Shown piece by piece: positions 1-12,446 of a DNA stretch of 64,000 bases (positions are counted from its first letter, which is position 1; each line of letters starts with the position of its first letter). The DNA comes from Stutzerimonas kunmingensis. Its GTDB lineage: Bacteria; Pseudomonadota; Gammaproteobacteria; Pseudomonadales; Pseudomonadaceae. Under the pieces are notes generated by a model, which made no database searches, had not been told where the DNA came from, and saw only the letters and a program-made list of their open reading frames with translations. The stretch lies in contig NZ_CP090366.1 in NCBI RefSeq assembly GCF_021432085.1, forward strand, positions 2,170,001 to 2,234,000, read 5' to 3'. A program made the position numbers and the translations under genes.

Positions 1-71
1 GACGTCGGCGATGGCCAATCGGCTCAAGGGTCGCAGGCAATGATTGGGACGATAGTCTGAGGCGCTCTAGA

Positions 72-1448
72 TCAGGCGCGGCTGGCCTGTCTGACCTGCT
101 CGGGGAGATAGTGGTCGAAGAGCATGCATATCGAGCGAACCAGTAGCCGGCCAGCAGGCTGAATCAGCAGATGGCTCTCGGTGATCTCGATCATCCCATC
201 AGCGGCCATCTGCTCGAGCATCGGCCAGGCTTCGGCGAAGTACTGTCTGAACTCGATGTCATGCTCGCTCTCGATTTTCGTGAAGCTCAGCTCGAAATCG
301 CAGATTAGAGACTGGATGACGGTGCGGCGGATATGGTCGTCCTGTTTGCAGCGTAAGCCTCTGGCGGTGGCTAGCTGATGCTGATCCAGCTGATATTGGT
401 ATTGTTCGATGTCGCTGGTGTTCTGGCAGTAGAGATCACCGATCTGGCTGATGGCCGAAACGCCGAGACCCACCAGATCGCAATGGCAATGGGTGGTGTA
501 GCCCTGGAAGTTGCGCTGCAGGCTGCCATCTTCTTGCGCCATGGCCAGTTCATCGTCCGGCAGGGCGAAGTGGTCCACGCCTATGTAGCGGTATCCCGCG
601 TCGGTGAGCAAATGAATGCTCTGCTCCAGCATGGCCAGCTTTTCGGCGGGGGCCGGCAGGTCGTTGGCGTTGATACGGCGCTGCGGCGCGTATTGCTCAG
701 GCAGATGAGCATAGTTGAACAGCGAGAGCCGGTCCGGCTGCAGGTCAATGATCGCCTCAACGGTTCTGGCGAAGCGTGCTGGCGTCTGCAGCGGCAGGCC
801 GTATATCAGATCGATGCTCAGCGAGTGGTACTGCAGCGTGCGGGCCGCCTCGATGATGGTGCGTGTTTGTTCCAGGGTCTGCATGCGATTGATGGCGCGC
901 TGAACGTCCGGGTCCAGATCCTGCACGCCGATGCTGATGCGGTTGAAACCTAGTTCGCGGAGCAGGCCGATGGTTGGCCAATCCGCTTCCCGGGGGTCGA
1001 TCTCGATACTGAAGTCGCCATGATCATCGTCCTGCAGGTTGAAGTGCTGGCGCAGATGGCTCATCAGCCGACGCAGTTGATCATGGCTGAGAAAGGTAGG
1101 TGTGCCGCCGCCAAAGTGCAGCTGCTCGACCACCTGGTCCTTGCCCAGATGGCAGGTGATCAGCTCGATTTCTTTCTCGAGGCGTTCCAGATAGGGCTGT
1201 GCGCGTGTCCGGTCGTTGGTCACCACCTTGTTGCGGCCGCAGTAGTAGCAGGCGTTGGCGCAGAATGGCAGATGGACGTACAGCGACAGCGGGCGTGACG
1301 CCTGGCGGCTGCCGCGCAATGCGTGCAGCAGGTCGAACGAGCCGACCTTTTCATTGAACTGGGCCGCGGTCGGGTACGACGTATAGCGCGGGCCGGCCTG
1401 ATCGTAGCGACGGATCAGGTCGGAATCCCAGCGAATGGAGTCGAGCAT
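72..1448 (-). CDS. hemN: Oxygen-independent coproporphyrinogen III oxidase
   Basis: 458-residue radical-SAM enzyme that converts coproporphyrinogen III to protoporphyrinogen IX without oxygen, in the cytoplasm. The N-terminus carries the PRYTSYPTA signature and the CxxxCxxC cluster ligands at C63, C67 and C70, followed by a GGGTPT SAM-binding segment near residue 113. Length and start fit full-length HemN of Pseudomonas. It lies at the downstream end of the cbb3 oxidase gene block on the same strand, where it would provide haem for oxidase assembly under low oxygen. An Anr box with a correctly spaced -10 lies just upstream, so anaerobic induction is expected. Confidence 0.97.
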   Translation of the reverse strand: MLDSIRWDSDLIRRYDQAGPRYTSYPTAAQFNEKVGSFDLLHALRGSRQASRPLSLYVHLPFCANACYYCGRNKVVTNDRTRAQPYLERLEKEIELITCHLGKDQVVEQLHFGGGTPTFLSHDQLRRLMSHLRQHFNLQDDDHGDFSIEIDPREADWPTIGLLRELGFNRISIGVQDLDPDVQRAINRMQTLEQTRTIIEAARTLQYHSLSIDLIYGLPLQTPARFARTVEAIIDLQPDRLSLFNYAHLPEQYAPQRRINANDLPAPAEKLAMLEQSIHLLTDAGYRYIGVDHFALPDDELAMAQEDGSLQRNFQGYTTHCHCDLVGLGVSAISQIGDLYCQNTSDIEQYQYQLDQHQLATARGLRCKQDDHIRRTVIQSLICDFELSFTKIESEHDIEFRQYFAEAWPMLEQMAADGMIEITESHLLIQPAGRLLVRSICMLFDHYLPEQVRQASRA

Positions 1449-1480
1449 GTGGCGTTCCCGGTCATGACGGCGGTCGCTGG

Positions 1481-1522
1481 ATTCTAGGGGCAGGGCATTG
1501 CGGCGGACTTGACCTGTATCAA
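1481..1522 (-). promoter_or_regulatory. Anr/FNR-dependent promoter of hemN
   Basis: TTGACCTGTATCAA at 1509-1522 matches the FNR/Anr consensus TTGAT-N4-ATCAA at nine of ten fixed positions. On the minus strand it is followed after exactly 22 nt by TAGAAT (1486-1481), a good -10. This places the box centre at -41.5 from a predicted start near 1474, the class II geometry. It lies between the divergent hemN and nadE genes, about 60 bp upstream of hemN. Confidence 0.85.
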
Positions 1523-1654
1523 ACTTGATCCGACCCTAGCGCGCTGGGCCAGATCGGCGCCGACATCCGGAAGGATCGCGCTGATTGGCGGTCAGATGAT
1601 CACGTCAGCGTCTTATGCTTCAGCAGCGCCTTCATATCGCCAGAGGAGAGATTC

Positions 1655-2482
1655 ATGCACAGCCGCCAGCAGGAAATCGCAACCGCGCTCAACGTCTGCG
1701 CACCATTTACCGGGCCGGAGTCGGTACAGGCCGAGATTGATCGTCGGGTGAGCTTCATCCAGACCTGCTTGCGCGAGTCGGGCCTGAAGACCTTGGTGCT
1801 CGGGATCAGTGGTGGCGTCGATTCGACCACGGCGGGTCTGCTGGCCCAGCGGGCGGTCGCCGGCATGCGCGAAGCAGGGGAAGGCGACGACTATAGCTTC
1901 ATCGCCGTGCGCCTGCCTTATCAGGTGCAGCATGACGAGCATGAAGCGCAGCTGGCGGTGGATGCGATCAAGCCCGACGAGTGCCACACCGTGAACATCG
2001 GCACCGCGGTGCTGGGCCTGGCTGCCGCCACGCAGGCGCTTGATCCTTTGAGCCCGGCGCAGCGTGATTTCGTGCTGGGCAATACCAAGGCGCGGATGCG
2101 CATGGTTGCTCAGTACACGATCGCCAACGCGCGCCAGGGCCTGGTCATCGGTACCGACCATGCGGCAGAGGCGGTGATGGGCTTCTTCACCAAGTTCGGT
2201 GATGGCGCGTGCGACCTGACGCCGCTGGCGGGTCTGGTGAAGGATCAGGTTCGGCAGATAGCCGCGGCATTGGGCGCTCCCGATCAGTTGGTGCACAAGG
2301 TGCCAACCGCGGATCTCGAAGAGCTGTCACCTGGCAAGCCCGATGAGGCCGCTCATGGTGTCAGCTACCGCAACATCGATGATTTTCTCCAGGGTAAGCC
2401 GGTACCGGACGAGGCGGCCCGGATCATCATCGATACCTACGACAAGACTGCTCACAAGCGCCAGTTGCCCAAGGAGCCCTGA
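1655..2482 (+). CDS. nadE: NH3-dependent NAD+ synthetase
   Basis: 275 residues. Catalyses the last step of NAD biosynthesis, ATP-dependent amidation of nicotinate adenine dinucleotide with ammonia, in the cytoplasm. The PP-loop SGGVDS lies at residues 52-57. There is no N-terminal glutaminase domain, so this is the short ammonia-using form. An AGGAGAG ribosome-binding site sits just before the ATG. It is divergent from hemN and convergent with the DsbD_2/SafE-type gene, whose end is 18 bp away. Confidence 0.96.
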   Translation: MHSRQQEIATALNVCAPFTGPESVQAEIDRRVSFIQTCLRESGLKTLVLGISGGVDSTTAGLLAQRAVAGMREAGEGDDYSFIAVRLPYQVQHDEHEAQLAVDAIKPDECHTVNIGTAVLGLAAATQALDPLSPAQRDFVLGNTKARMRMVAQYTIANARQGLVIGTDHAAEAVMGFFTKFGDGACDLTPLAGLVKDQVRQIAAALGAPDQLVHKVPTADLEELSPGKPDEAAHGVSYRNIDDFLQGKPVPDEAARIIIDTYDKTAHKRQLPKEP

Positions 2483-2500
2483 GCGCTCGCAAGCCTTCCG

Positions 2501-3217
2501 CTAGTGCGCGTGTGTCTCGTGAGATGGCGCTGAGCCATGCCCCATCAGCCACTGCTGATGAGGGCCTGGCAGCGTCCAGATACCGAACAGAATCACCATT
2601 ACCCCGCCGACGACGCGCACGCCACGCTTGCGCAGCAACGCTGTCAATCGCTCGGCAGCAAGGCCGGTGGCAAGCAACACCGGCCAGGTGCCGATGCCGA
2701 ACGCCAGCATCAGCAAAGCGCTATCCAGTGCATCGCCCTGGCTGGCTGACCACAACAGGGTGCTGTAGACCAGGCCGCACGGTAGCCAGCCCCACAGCGC
2801 CCCCAGTATCAGGGCGCGTGGAATGCTCGTTACCGGCATGAATTTGCTAGCGATAGGCTGGATATGACGCCAGAGTCCGCGCCCTAGCGACTCGATGCGT
2901 GTCAGCCCGCTCCACCAGCCGGCGAGGTACAGGCCCATGGTGATCAGCAGAAGTGCGGCGACGACTCGTAACGCCATGGCCGCTGGACTGTTGGCAACGG
3001 CCAAGCCCGCCAGGCCGATCAGGAATCCGGCAACGGCATAGCTTGATACGCGTCCGAGGTTGTAGGCGACCAGGAGGCGCAGGCGCCTGCCGCGCTGATC
3101 CGGTGGAATGGCCATGGTCAGTGCACCCATCAGGCCGCCGCACATGCCGAGGCAATGGCCGCCACCCAGTAGTCCCAAGACCAGTGCTGACAGCAGCAGG
3201 GGCAGCAGGTCAGTCAC
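2501..3217 (-). CDS. DsbD_2/SafE-type integral membrane protein linked to cbb3 assembly genes
   Basis: About 238 residues if translation starts at the GTG at 3217-3215, giving VTDLLPLLLSALVLGLLGG. That GTG overlaps the ccoS stop codon by 8 nt, which suggests translational coupling. The protein is hydrophobic with around six membrane segments. TM1 contains HCLGMCGG, the cysteine motif of the DsbD_2 / sulfite-exporter-like family (PF13386), and the tail is histidine-rich (GPHQQW, HETHAH). Proteins of this family often adjoin ccoS and are usually labelled sulfite exporter TauE/SafE. The Cys/His motif and context suggest metal or thiol handling during oxidase assembly, but that role is inference. 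Confidence 0.85.
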   Translation of the reverse strand: MTDLLPLLLSALVLGLLGGGHCLGMCGGLMGALTMAIPPDQRGRRLRLLVAYNLGRVSSYAVAGFLIGLAGLAVANSPAAMALRVVAALLLITMGLYLAGWWSGLTRIESLGRGLWRHIQPIASKFMPVTSIPRALILGALWGWLPCGLVYSTLLWSASQGDALDSALLMLAFGIGTWPVLLATGLAAERLTALLRKRGVRVVGGVMVILFGIWTLPGPHQQWLMGHGSAPSHETHAH

Positions 3218-3422
3218 CTTTGCGTTGCTCCGGCTGATCTTCCGAGGATTCCGCTGCATCGACTGCGGAAGGCTTCTGCGGCTCGTCGTCGTCGAACAGG
3301 ATGCTGTGCGCCGGTCCGTCGAGATCGTCGAACTGCCCGCTGTCCACCGCCCAGAAGAACACCCAGATTGCGACGGCCACCAGGACCACGGCAACAGGGA
3401 TGAGGATGTACAGAGCGGCCAT
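3210..3422 (-). CDS. ccoS: cbb3 oxidase maturation protein CcoS
   Basis: 70 residues beginning MAALYILIPVAVVLV. It has a single N-terminal membrane segment (about residues 3-24) followed by the family signature WAVDSGQFDDLDGPA and an acidic, hydrophilic tail. A GGAGG ribosome-binding site precedes this ATG; a longer upstream reading in the same frame overlaps ccoI and has no support. CcoS is needed for cofactor insertion into the CcoN subunit of cbb3 oxidase. It is fourth in ccoGHIS and overlaps the next gene by 8 nt. Confidence 0.93.
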   Translation of the reverse strand: MAALYILIPVAVVLVAVAIWVFFWAVDSGQFDDLDGPAHSILFDDDEPQKPSAVDAAESSEDQPEQRKGD

Positions 3423-3502
3423 TAGGACCTCCAGGATCCGAAGCGAAGTCTTCAGCTGCGTAAAAGTGCGCCGCTGCGCCAATGACGTGCGTTGCAGCAG
3501 AT

Positions 3503-5917
3503 TCAGCCGTGACTTGCCGGCTGACGTGTCAGCCGCAAGGCGTTCAAAACCACCAGCAGCGAGCTGAGCGACATCCCCAGCGCGGCCCATAGTGGGGTGA
3601 CCCAGCCAAAGGCGGCGAAGGGCAGAATCAGGCCATTGTACAGGCTTGCCCAGGCCAGATTCTCGATGATGATGCGGCGGCTGCGGCGTGCGACGTCGAA
3701 TGCCTGCGCCAAGCTGCCTAGGCGGTTGGATAGCAGCACCGCATCAGCACTGGTCTTGGCCAGGTCGGTCGCCGAGCCCATAGCGACGCTGATATCCGCT
3801 GCGGCAAGCACCGGGACGTCGTTGACGCCGTCGCCGAGCATTAGCACCCGGTGTCCGGCGGCCTGCAATGCCTGCAATCGGGAGAGCTTGGCGGCAGGGG
3901 TCATGCCGCCTTCGGCCTCATCGATGCCCAGTTCCCTGGCAATCTGGCCGACCATCGGTGAGCTGTCACCGGATAGCAGTAGCGTCTGCCAGCCACGGGC
4001 GCGGCAGGCCTCGAGGAGTGCCGGGGCATCGTCGCGAAGCCGATCGTCCAATACCAGCCAGGCCAGCGGGCCTTGATCGTCGCCCAACAACAGCCATTGC
4101 CCCTGGTCGCCGGGAATAGCGGGTGCCGGTTGGGCGAAGCCTTCGGCGACGAAGCTGGGCTGACCGATCCGCAGGTTGCGACCTTCAACGTTGCCTTGCA
4201 GGCCCAGGCCCGGCACCGTTTCGACCGATTCCGCCGCCAGCGGCGCACGTCCGAAGGCGCGGGCAATCGGGTGTTCGGAGCGGTTCTCCAGGGCTGCGGC
4301 CAGCGCCAGGCAGGCATCGGCATTCAAAGCTCCGAGCGGGTGCACGGCGCTAAGTGTCAGGCGGCCCTCGGTCAGGGTACCGGTCTTGTCGAACACCACG
4401 GTATCGATATGATTCAGGCCTTCGAGCACATGCCCGCGGGTCAGCAGCAGACCGAGCTTGTGCAGCGTACCGGTGGCCGTGGTAAGTGCTGTGGGTGTCG
4501 CCAGCGACAGCGCGCATGGGCAGGTCGCGACGAGCAATGCAAGAACGATCCAGAACGCGCGTTGCGGATCGATCTGCCACCAGACCACCCCGACGACGGT
4601 CGCAACGAGCAGCACCACCAGCAGAAACCACTGCGCGACGCGGTCGGCCAGCTCGGCAAGCTTCGGTTTGTCTGCCTGAGCACGCTCCAGCAGGCGGACA
4701 ATGGCGGATAAACGGGTGTCGTCGCCCAAGGCCTGGACTTCCACGGTCAGCGGGCCTTCGACGTTCAGCGTGCCAGCGGTTACTGCATCGTCCACGCCGC
4801 GGGGCAGGGGCAGGTACTCACCGGTCAGTACCGATTCATCGACGCTGGACTGACCGCTGATGATGAGGCCGTCTGCCGGAATCAACGCACCGGGTTGCAC
4901 CAGTACGCGGTCGCCGAGCTGCAGCTCGCTGAGCAGGATGCGATTGCTGTGACCGTCTGCGTCGAGTCTCAGGCAGGACGCAGGCAGCAAATTGACCAGT
5001 TGTGCGGTGGCGGCTGCGGTGCGTTCGCGCGCGCGCCGCTCCAGGTAGCGCCCGGCCAGCAGGAAAAGGGCAAACATGCCCACCGCGTCGAAATAGAGTT
5101 CACCCTGGCCGGTGATGGTGGACCAGATGCCGGCGACGTACGCACCGCCGATCGCCAGCGACACCGACACGTCCATGGTCAGGTGGCGGGTGCGCAAATC
5201 GCGCAGTGCTCCTTTGAAGAAGTCGGTGCAGCAGTAGAAGACGATCGGCGTGGTGAGCAGCAGGGCGGTCCAGCGAAGGGTGACGAAGAAGCTCTCCGAC
5301 AGGTCCAGGTTGAACTCGGGCCAGGTGGCCATGGTGGCCATCATTACCTGCATCCACAGCAGCCCGGCTACGCCCAGCTGGCGCAGCGAACGGCGGTTCT
5401 CGCTGGCCAGGCGCTCGGCAGCCTGGTCGGCCTGGTAGGGGTGTGCTGCGTAGCCGATCCGTCGCAGCTCGCCGAGCAGCTCGCTGAGCGGCAGCTGTGC
5501 GTTGCTCCAGCGTACGTTCAGGCGATGATTGGACAGGTTGAGGCTGGCCTCGGCCACGCCGTGCAGGTTGCGCAAGTGGCGTTCGATCAGCCAGCCGCAG
5601 GCGGCGCAGCTGATCCCTTCGATCATCAGCGAAGTGCTTGCCAGATCGCCCTGGTGCTGTACGAACGGCTGTTGGACGTCCTCGCGGTCGTACAGCGCCA
5701 TCTCTTCGCTCAGTTCCTGAGGGAGAGTCTGCGGGTTGATGGCGGTGTCGCTGCGGTGCTGGTAGTAGCTCTCCAGCCCACCCTTGACGATGGCTTCAGC
5801 GACGGCCTGGCAGCCTGGGCAGCACAAGGCCCGCGTCTCACCCAGCACGCGGGCCTGGAACGGACTGCCGGCTGGCACCGGCAGGCCGCAGTGGTAGCAG
5901 GGGAGAGGCTTTGCCAT
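3503..5917 (-). CDS. ccoI: Copper-translocating P-type ATPase of cbb3 oxidase assembly
   Basis: 804 residues, a P1B-type ATPase of the FixI/CcoI (CopA2-like) group that exports copper at low flux for loading cbb3 oxidase. The N-terminus has cysteine pairs at 7-10 and 32-36, then a heavy-metal-associated domain with GISCAAC (C104, C107). The membrane CPC motif is at 466-468, the phosphorylation motif DKTGT at 510-514, SEHP at 547-550 and the hinge GDGVND at 695-700, so all catalytic elements are intact. It lies 7 nt after ccoH and 80 nt before ccoS in one operon. Confidence 0.97.
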   Translation of the reverse strand: MAKPLPCYHCGLPVPAGSPFQARVLGETRALCCPGCQAVAEAIVKGGLESYYQHRSDTAINPQTLPQELSEEMALYDREDVQQPFVQHQGDLASTSLMIEGISCAACGWLIERHLRNLHGVAEASLNLSNHRLNVRWSNAQLPLSELLGELRRIGYAAHPYQADQAAERLASENRRSLRQLGVAGLLWMQVMMATMATWPEFNLDLSESFFVTLRWTALLLTTPIVFYCCTDFFKGALRDLRTRHLTMDVSVSLAIGGAYVAGIWSTITGQGELYFDAVGMFALFLLAGRYLERRARERTAAATAQLVNLLPASCLRLDADGHSNRILLSELQLGDRVLVQPGALIPADGLIISGQSSVDESVLTGEYLPLPRGVDDAVTAGTLNVEGPLTVEVQALGDDTRLSAIVRLLERAQADKPKLAELADRVAQWFLLVVLLVATVVGVVWWQIDPQRAFWIVLALLVATCPCALSLATPTALTTATGTLHKLGLLLTRGHVLEGLNHIDTVVFDKTGTLTEGRLTLSAVHPLGALNADACLALAAALENRSEHPIARAFGRAPLAAESVETVPGLGLQGNVEGRNLRIGQPSFVAEGFAQPAPAIPGDQGQWLLLGDDQGPLAWLVLDDRLRDDAPALLEACRARGWQTLLLSGDSSPMVGQIARELGIDEAEGGMTPAAKLSRLQALQAAGHRVLMLGDGVNDVPVLAAADISVAMGSATDLAKTSADAVLLSNRLGSLAQAFDVARRSRRIIIENLAWASLYNGLILPFAAFGWVTPLWAALGMSLSSLLVVLNALRLTRQPASHG

Positions 5918-5924
5918 CAGCGGC

Positions 5925-6428
<504 letters not shown>

Positions 6429-6437
6429 TTACCTTAC

Positions 6438-7850
6438 TTAGCGGATGCTCGGGCCGATGAAACGGCTGTCTGCATCGTCGTTTATCGAGTCGTCGTCTAC
6501 CGAGCGAATGTGGAAGACGATTTCATTAGTGCTCGAGGGCAGCTTCTCGGCGGCGATGGACAACTCGACCGGGATCGTGACGAGCTCGCCGCCCTCGGCG
6601 CGGATCTCGCTACGGCCTTCGTAGACCAGACCGTCGAGGCCGGTCGCTTCGATCACGAAGGTCTGTTCTTGCTGAGCCTTGTTCATCACCTTGAGGGTGT
6701 AGACGTTCTCGATATTGCCCTGCTCGTTCTCGCGGTAGAGCACGCGATCCTTGAGCACGTCGAGTTTTACCAGCGGGCGATCATACACGGCGTAGGAGAA
6801 CAGCCCCATCATGGCCAGGAGCGCGACGGCGTAACCGATCAGGCGCGGGCGCAGCAGATGAGTCTTCTGCCCGGACAGGTTGTGTTCGGTGGTGTAGCTG
6901 ATCAGCCCGCGCGGGTAGTTCATCTTGTCCATGATGGCGTCGCAGGCGTCGATACAGGCCGCGCAGCCGATGCATTCGATCTGCAGGCCGTCGCGGATGT
7001 CGATCCCGGTCGGGCAGACCTGTACGCACATGGTGCAGTCGATGCAGTCGCCGAGGCCCATGGCCTTGTAGTCGGCGTCTTTCTTGCGCGGTCCACGCTT
7101 CTCGCCGCGCCGCGGGTCGTAGGAAACGATAAGGGTGTCTTTGTCGAACATCACGCTCTGGAAGCGCGCGTAGGGACACATGTAGATGCACACCTGCTCA
7201 CGCAGATAGCCGGCATTGCCGTAGGTGGCGAGCGTGAAGAAGGCCACCCAGAACAGGGCCCAGCCGCCAACCTGCAGGGTGAGCAGGTCAGGTACCAGTT
7301 CGCGGATGGGGGTGAAGTACCCGACGAAGGTGACTCCCGTCGCGAACGACACGGCGAGCCAGATGCCGTGCTTGCCCAGCTTGCGGATGAACTTGTTGCC
7401 GCTCATGGGCGCCTTGTCCAGCTTCATGCGCTGGTTGCGGTCACCCTCGGTGACCTTCTCGGCCCACATGAAAACCCAGGTGAACACGCTCTGCGGGCAG
7501 GTATAGCCACACCAGACGCGTCCGGCGAACACGGTGATGAAGAACAGGCCGAAGGCACAGATGATCAGCAGCCATGACAACAGCATGAAGTCCTGAGGCC
7601 AGAAGGTTGCCCCGAAGACGTGGAATTTGCGCTCCGGAAGATCCCACCAGACAGCCTGTCGGCCGTTCCAGTTGATCCACGCGGTGCCGAAATAAAGGAT
7701 GAAGAGAACCGCTCCGCCGACGCGGCGGACATTGCGAAACAGGCCGGAGAAGGCTCGGGTGTAGATTTTTTCACGCGCGGCGTAGAGGTCTGCCGACGCT
7801 CCTGCCTTGGACGGGGGGGTTACATCACGAACGGGGATCTGCTCAGTCAT
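6438..7850 (-). CDS. ccoG: cbb3 oxidase accessory polyferredoxin CcoG
   Basis: 470 residues. Membrane protein of the FixG/RdxA family with about five membrane segments. It has a CGYTCP motif at 114-119 and, around residues 255-300, two ferredoxin-type clusters (CIDCTMCVQVCPTG and ECIGCAACIDACD). A C-terminal immunoglobulin-like FixG domain follows the last membrane helix. CcoG is known as a Cu(II) reductase supplying Cu(I) for cbb3 assembly. It is the first gene of ccoGHIS and is separated from ccoP-2 by 135 bp containing a strong hairpin. Confidence 0.97.
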   Translation of the reverse strand: MTEQIPVRDVTPPSKAGASADLYAAREKIYTRAFSGLFRNVRRVGGAVLFILYFGTAWINWNGRQAVWWDLPERKFHVFGATFWPQDFMLLSWLLIICAFGLFFITVFAGRVWCGYTCPQSVFTWVFMWAEKVTEGDRNQRMKLDKAPMSGNKFIRKLGKHGIWLAVSFATGVTFVGYFTPIRELVPDLLTLQVGGWALFWVAFFTLATYGNAGYLREQVCIYMCPYARFQSVMFDKDTLIVSYDPRRGEKRGPRKKDADYKAMGLGDCIDCTMCVQVCPTGIDIRDGLQIECIGCAACIDACDAIMDKMNYPRGLISYTTEHNLSGQKTHLLRPRLIGYAVALLAMMGLFSYAVYDRPLVKLDVLKDRVLYRENEQGNIENVYTLKVMNKAQQEQTFVIEATGLDGLVYEGRSEIRAEGGELVTIPVELSIAAEKLPSSTNEIVFHIRSVDDDSINDDADSRFIGPSIR

Positions 7851-7947
7851 CGAGTACGTACCACGGCGGAAGGTGGGTGTCCCGGCCGATACGTGCCAAC
7901 CGGGATCATTTTTCTGTCCAGCTGCGAATGGTACGCCCGGAGTGTCG

Positions 7948-7979
7948 GGGTCGGGTGCGACAGGTCGTCACCCCGACCC
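7948..7979 (-). terminator. Hairpin between ccoP-2 and ccoG
   Basis: On the + strand GGGTCGGGTG (7948-7957) pairs with CACCCCGACCC (7969-7979) with one bulged base and an 11-nt loop. It begins a few bases after the ccoP-2 stop. No T-run follows on the minus strand, so it may be a weak terminator or an mRNA-stabilising end separating ccoNOQP-2 from ccoGHIS. Confidence 0.5.
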
Positions 7980-7985
7980 TCTGTA

Positions 7986-8903
7986 TCACTGCTCCGGCTG
8001 CTGCGACAGGCTGTAAACGTAAGCCGCCAGCAAGTGCACCTTGTCGTTGCCAAGGATTGCTTCCTGGGCCGGCATGCGGCCATTGCGACCGTAGCGAAGG
8101 GTCTGCTGGATCTGAGCGAAGCTCGAACCATACAGCCAGACATTGTCGGTCAGGTTCGGCGCGCCCATGGCTGCAACGCCCTTGGCTTCCGGTCCATGGC
8201 AGACTACACAGTTGGTCGCGAAGATTTTTTGACCCTGCTCAATGTCGACGCTGATACCCTCTGGGGTATCACGACCGGACAGGCTGCGCACATAGCCGGC
8301 AACGTTGCGGATGCCTTCTTCGCCGATCACGTCCCGCCAGGCCGGCATCGCCGCCTGGCGGCCGTGCAGGATTGTGGTCTTGATGGTTTCCGGCTCGCCG
8401 CCCCACAGCCAATCATTGTCGGTCAGGTTCGGGAAGCCGTAGGCGCCCTTGGCATCGGAGCCGTGGCAGACCGAGCAGTTGGAGGCGAACAGGCGACCGC
8501 CCATCTTCAACGCCTGAGCATCCTTGGCGACTTCCTCTACAGGCATGGCGGCGTACTTGGCGAAAAGCGGACCGTACTGCTCGTCCGCCTTGTCCATCTC
8601 GCGCTGCCATTCCTTGACCTGAGTCCAGCCACCTTCATAGCCCGGCAGGATGCCTTTCCAGTTGCCCAGGCCGGGGTACAGCACCAGGTAGCCGAGGGCG
8701 AAGATGACGGTGCCGACGAACAGCATGAACCACCAGCGCGGCAGCGGGTTATCGTATTCCTCAATACCGTCATAGGAATGGCCAACGGTTTCTTCAGTGC
8801 TGTCAGGGCGTTGGCCCTTGCGAGTTGCCAGTAGCAGCCAGACCAGCGCGGCAATGGTGCCGAGGCTCAGCAGGGTGACGTACCAACTCCAAAACGAGGT
8901 CAT
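7986..8903 (-). CDS. ccoP: cbb3-type cytochrome c oxidase subunit III (dihaem), second set
   Basis: 305 residues. Membrane-anchored dihaem c-type cytochrome that passes electrons to CcoO/CcoN. It has two N-terminal membrane helices (about 6-26 and 57-76) and haem sites CSVCH at 143-147 and CVVCH at 232-236. It begins immediately after the ccoQ stop codon and ends the ccoNOQP-2 operon. Its N-terminal 130 residues are nearly the same as the other CcoP in the window, while the second cytochrome domain is more diverged. Confidence 0.97.
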   Translation of the reverse strand: MTSFWSWYVTLLSLGTIAALVWLLLATRKGQRPDSTEETVGHSYDGIEEYDNPLPRWWFMLFVGTVIFALGYLVLYPGLGNWKGILPGYEGGWTQVKEWQREMDKADEQYGPLFAKYAAMPVEEVAKDAQALKMGGRLFASNCSVCHGSDAKGAYGFPNLTDNDWLWGGEPETIKTTILHGRQAAMPAWRDVIGEEGIRNVAGYVRSLSGRDTPEGISVDIEQGQKIFATNCVVCHGPEAKGVAAMGAPNLTDNVWLYGSSFAQIQQTLRYGRNGRMPAQEAILGNDKVHLLAAYVYSLSQQPEQ

Positions 8904-9092
8904 TTATTTCTTACTCCTGGAAGCTTCTTCATCACGCTTCTTGGCGTCGGTCTCGTCGTCCGCGAAGGGCAGGTTGGCGGCTTCGTCGAAGCTATTCTTG
9001 CGTTTGCTGCTGTAAGCCCAGAGCACCACGCCGATAAAGGCGACGAATACCAGAATTGTGCCCAAGCCGCGAAGAGTCCCGATTTCCATCAT
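8904..9092 (-). CDS. ccoQ: cbb3-type oxidase small subunit CcoQ
   Basis: 62 residues with one membrane helix at about 10-27 (GTILVFVAFIGVVLWAY), then a charged tail rich in D, E and K. Two tandem ATG codons (9092 and 9089) are possible starts. It sits 3 nt after ccoO-2 and abuts ccoP-2. CcoQ helps stabilise the interaction of CcoP with the core complex. No equivalent exists in the neighbouring ccoNOP operon. Confidence 0.93.
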   Translation of the reverse strand: MMEIGTLRGLGTILVFVAFIGVVLWAYSSKRKNSFDEAANLPFADDETDAKKRDEEASRSKK

Positions 9093-9095
9093 GCG

Positions 9096-9707
<612 letters not shown>

Positions 9708-9718
9708 CTATCCGTTCC

Positions 9719-11499
<1,781 letters not shown>

Positions 11500-12435
11500 T
11501 TACTGCTTGGCGAGTTGTTCAGGTTTCTGCGACAAGCTGTAAACGTAGGCGGCGAGCAGGTGAACCTTGTCGTCGCCCAGGTACTGCTGCTGGGCAGGCA
11601 TCTGGCCGTTGCGGCCGTGGCGGATGGTCTGCTGCAGTTGGCCGAGGCTCGAGCCGTAGATCCAGCCGGAAGCATGCTGAAGATTCGGCGCACCCAGTGC
11701 CGCCATACCTTCGCCGCCCTGGCCGTGGCAAACGGCGCAGGTCTGTGCGTAGACCTCCTTGCCTTTGCCCAGATCAGCATCGGTGCCTTCCGGCAGCGGC
11801 AGGCCAGCGAGTTCCTTGCGGACGAAGGCTGCAACGTTCTTCACGCCTTCTTCGCCGATGGCCTGACCCCAGGCCGGCATCGCCGCGATACGGCCGTTCA
11901 GAATGGTGGTCTTGATCGAGGCTGCATCACCACCCCAGCGCCATTCGCTGTCGGCCAGATTCGGGAAGCCCAGGGAACCCTTGGCATCGGAACCATGGCA
12001 GATGGCGCAGTAGTTGGCGAACAGGCGAGCACCCATCTTCACGGCTTGCTCATCCTGGGCGACTTCTTCCACCGACATGGCCGCATACTTGGCGAAGATC
12101 GGACCGTATTTCTCGTCAGCTTGAGCGACCTCGCGCTCCCATTGCTTCTCCTGGGTCCAGCCACCCTCGTAGCCTGGCAGAACGCCTTTCCAGTTACCCA
12201 GGCCCGGGTAGAGCACCAGGTAAAGGATGCCGAACACCAGCGTGCCGATGAACAGCAGGAACCACCAGCGCGGCAGCGGGTTGTCGTATTCCTCGATGCC
12301 GTCGAAGGCATGACCCATCGTTTGATCCGTGGTGCCGGCCGACTCGCCCTTGCGGGTGGCGAAGATCAGCCAGAACAGAGCGACGATGGTGCCCAGCGTC
12401 AGCAGGGCGATGTATCCACTCCAGAAAGTGCTCAT
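11500..12435 (-). CDS. ccoP: cbb3-type cytochrome c oxidase subunit III (dihaem), first set
   Basis: 311 residues with two N-terminal membrane helices (about 6-26 and 57-76) and haem c sites CAICH at 143-147 and CAVCH at 233-237. Electron-entry subunit of the first cbb3 oxidase. It follows ccoO-1 after 94 bp, the space normally filled by ccoQ, which is missing here. Paralogue of the ccoP at 7986-8903; the second haem domain and C-terminus (EQLAKQ) differ most. Confidence 0.97.
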   Translation of the reverse strand: MSTFWSGYIALLTLGTIVALFWLIFATRKGESAGTTDQTMGHAFDGIEEYDNPLPRWWFLLFIGTLVFGILYLVLYPGLGNWKGVLPGYEGGWTQEKQWEREVAQADEKYGPIFAKYAAMSVEEVAQDEQAVKMGARLFANYCAICHGSDAKGSLGFPNLADSEWRWGGDAASIKTTILNGRIAAMPAWGQAIGEEGVKNVAAFVRKELAGLPLPEGTDADLGKGKEVYAQTCAVCHGQGGEGMAALGAPNLQHASGWIYGSSLGQLQQTIRHGRNGQMPAQQQYLGDDKVHLLAAYVYSLSQKPEQLAKQ

Positions 12436-12446
12436 GTGCTACTCCT

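Noticed and set aside
1..71. Possible 5' region of an anr/fnr gene at the window edge
   Set aside because: The gene often follows hemN, but the 71 bases here contain no supported coding frame, so nothing can be claimed.
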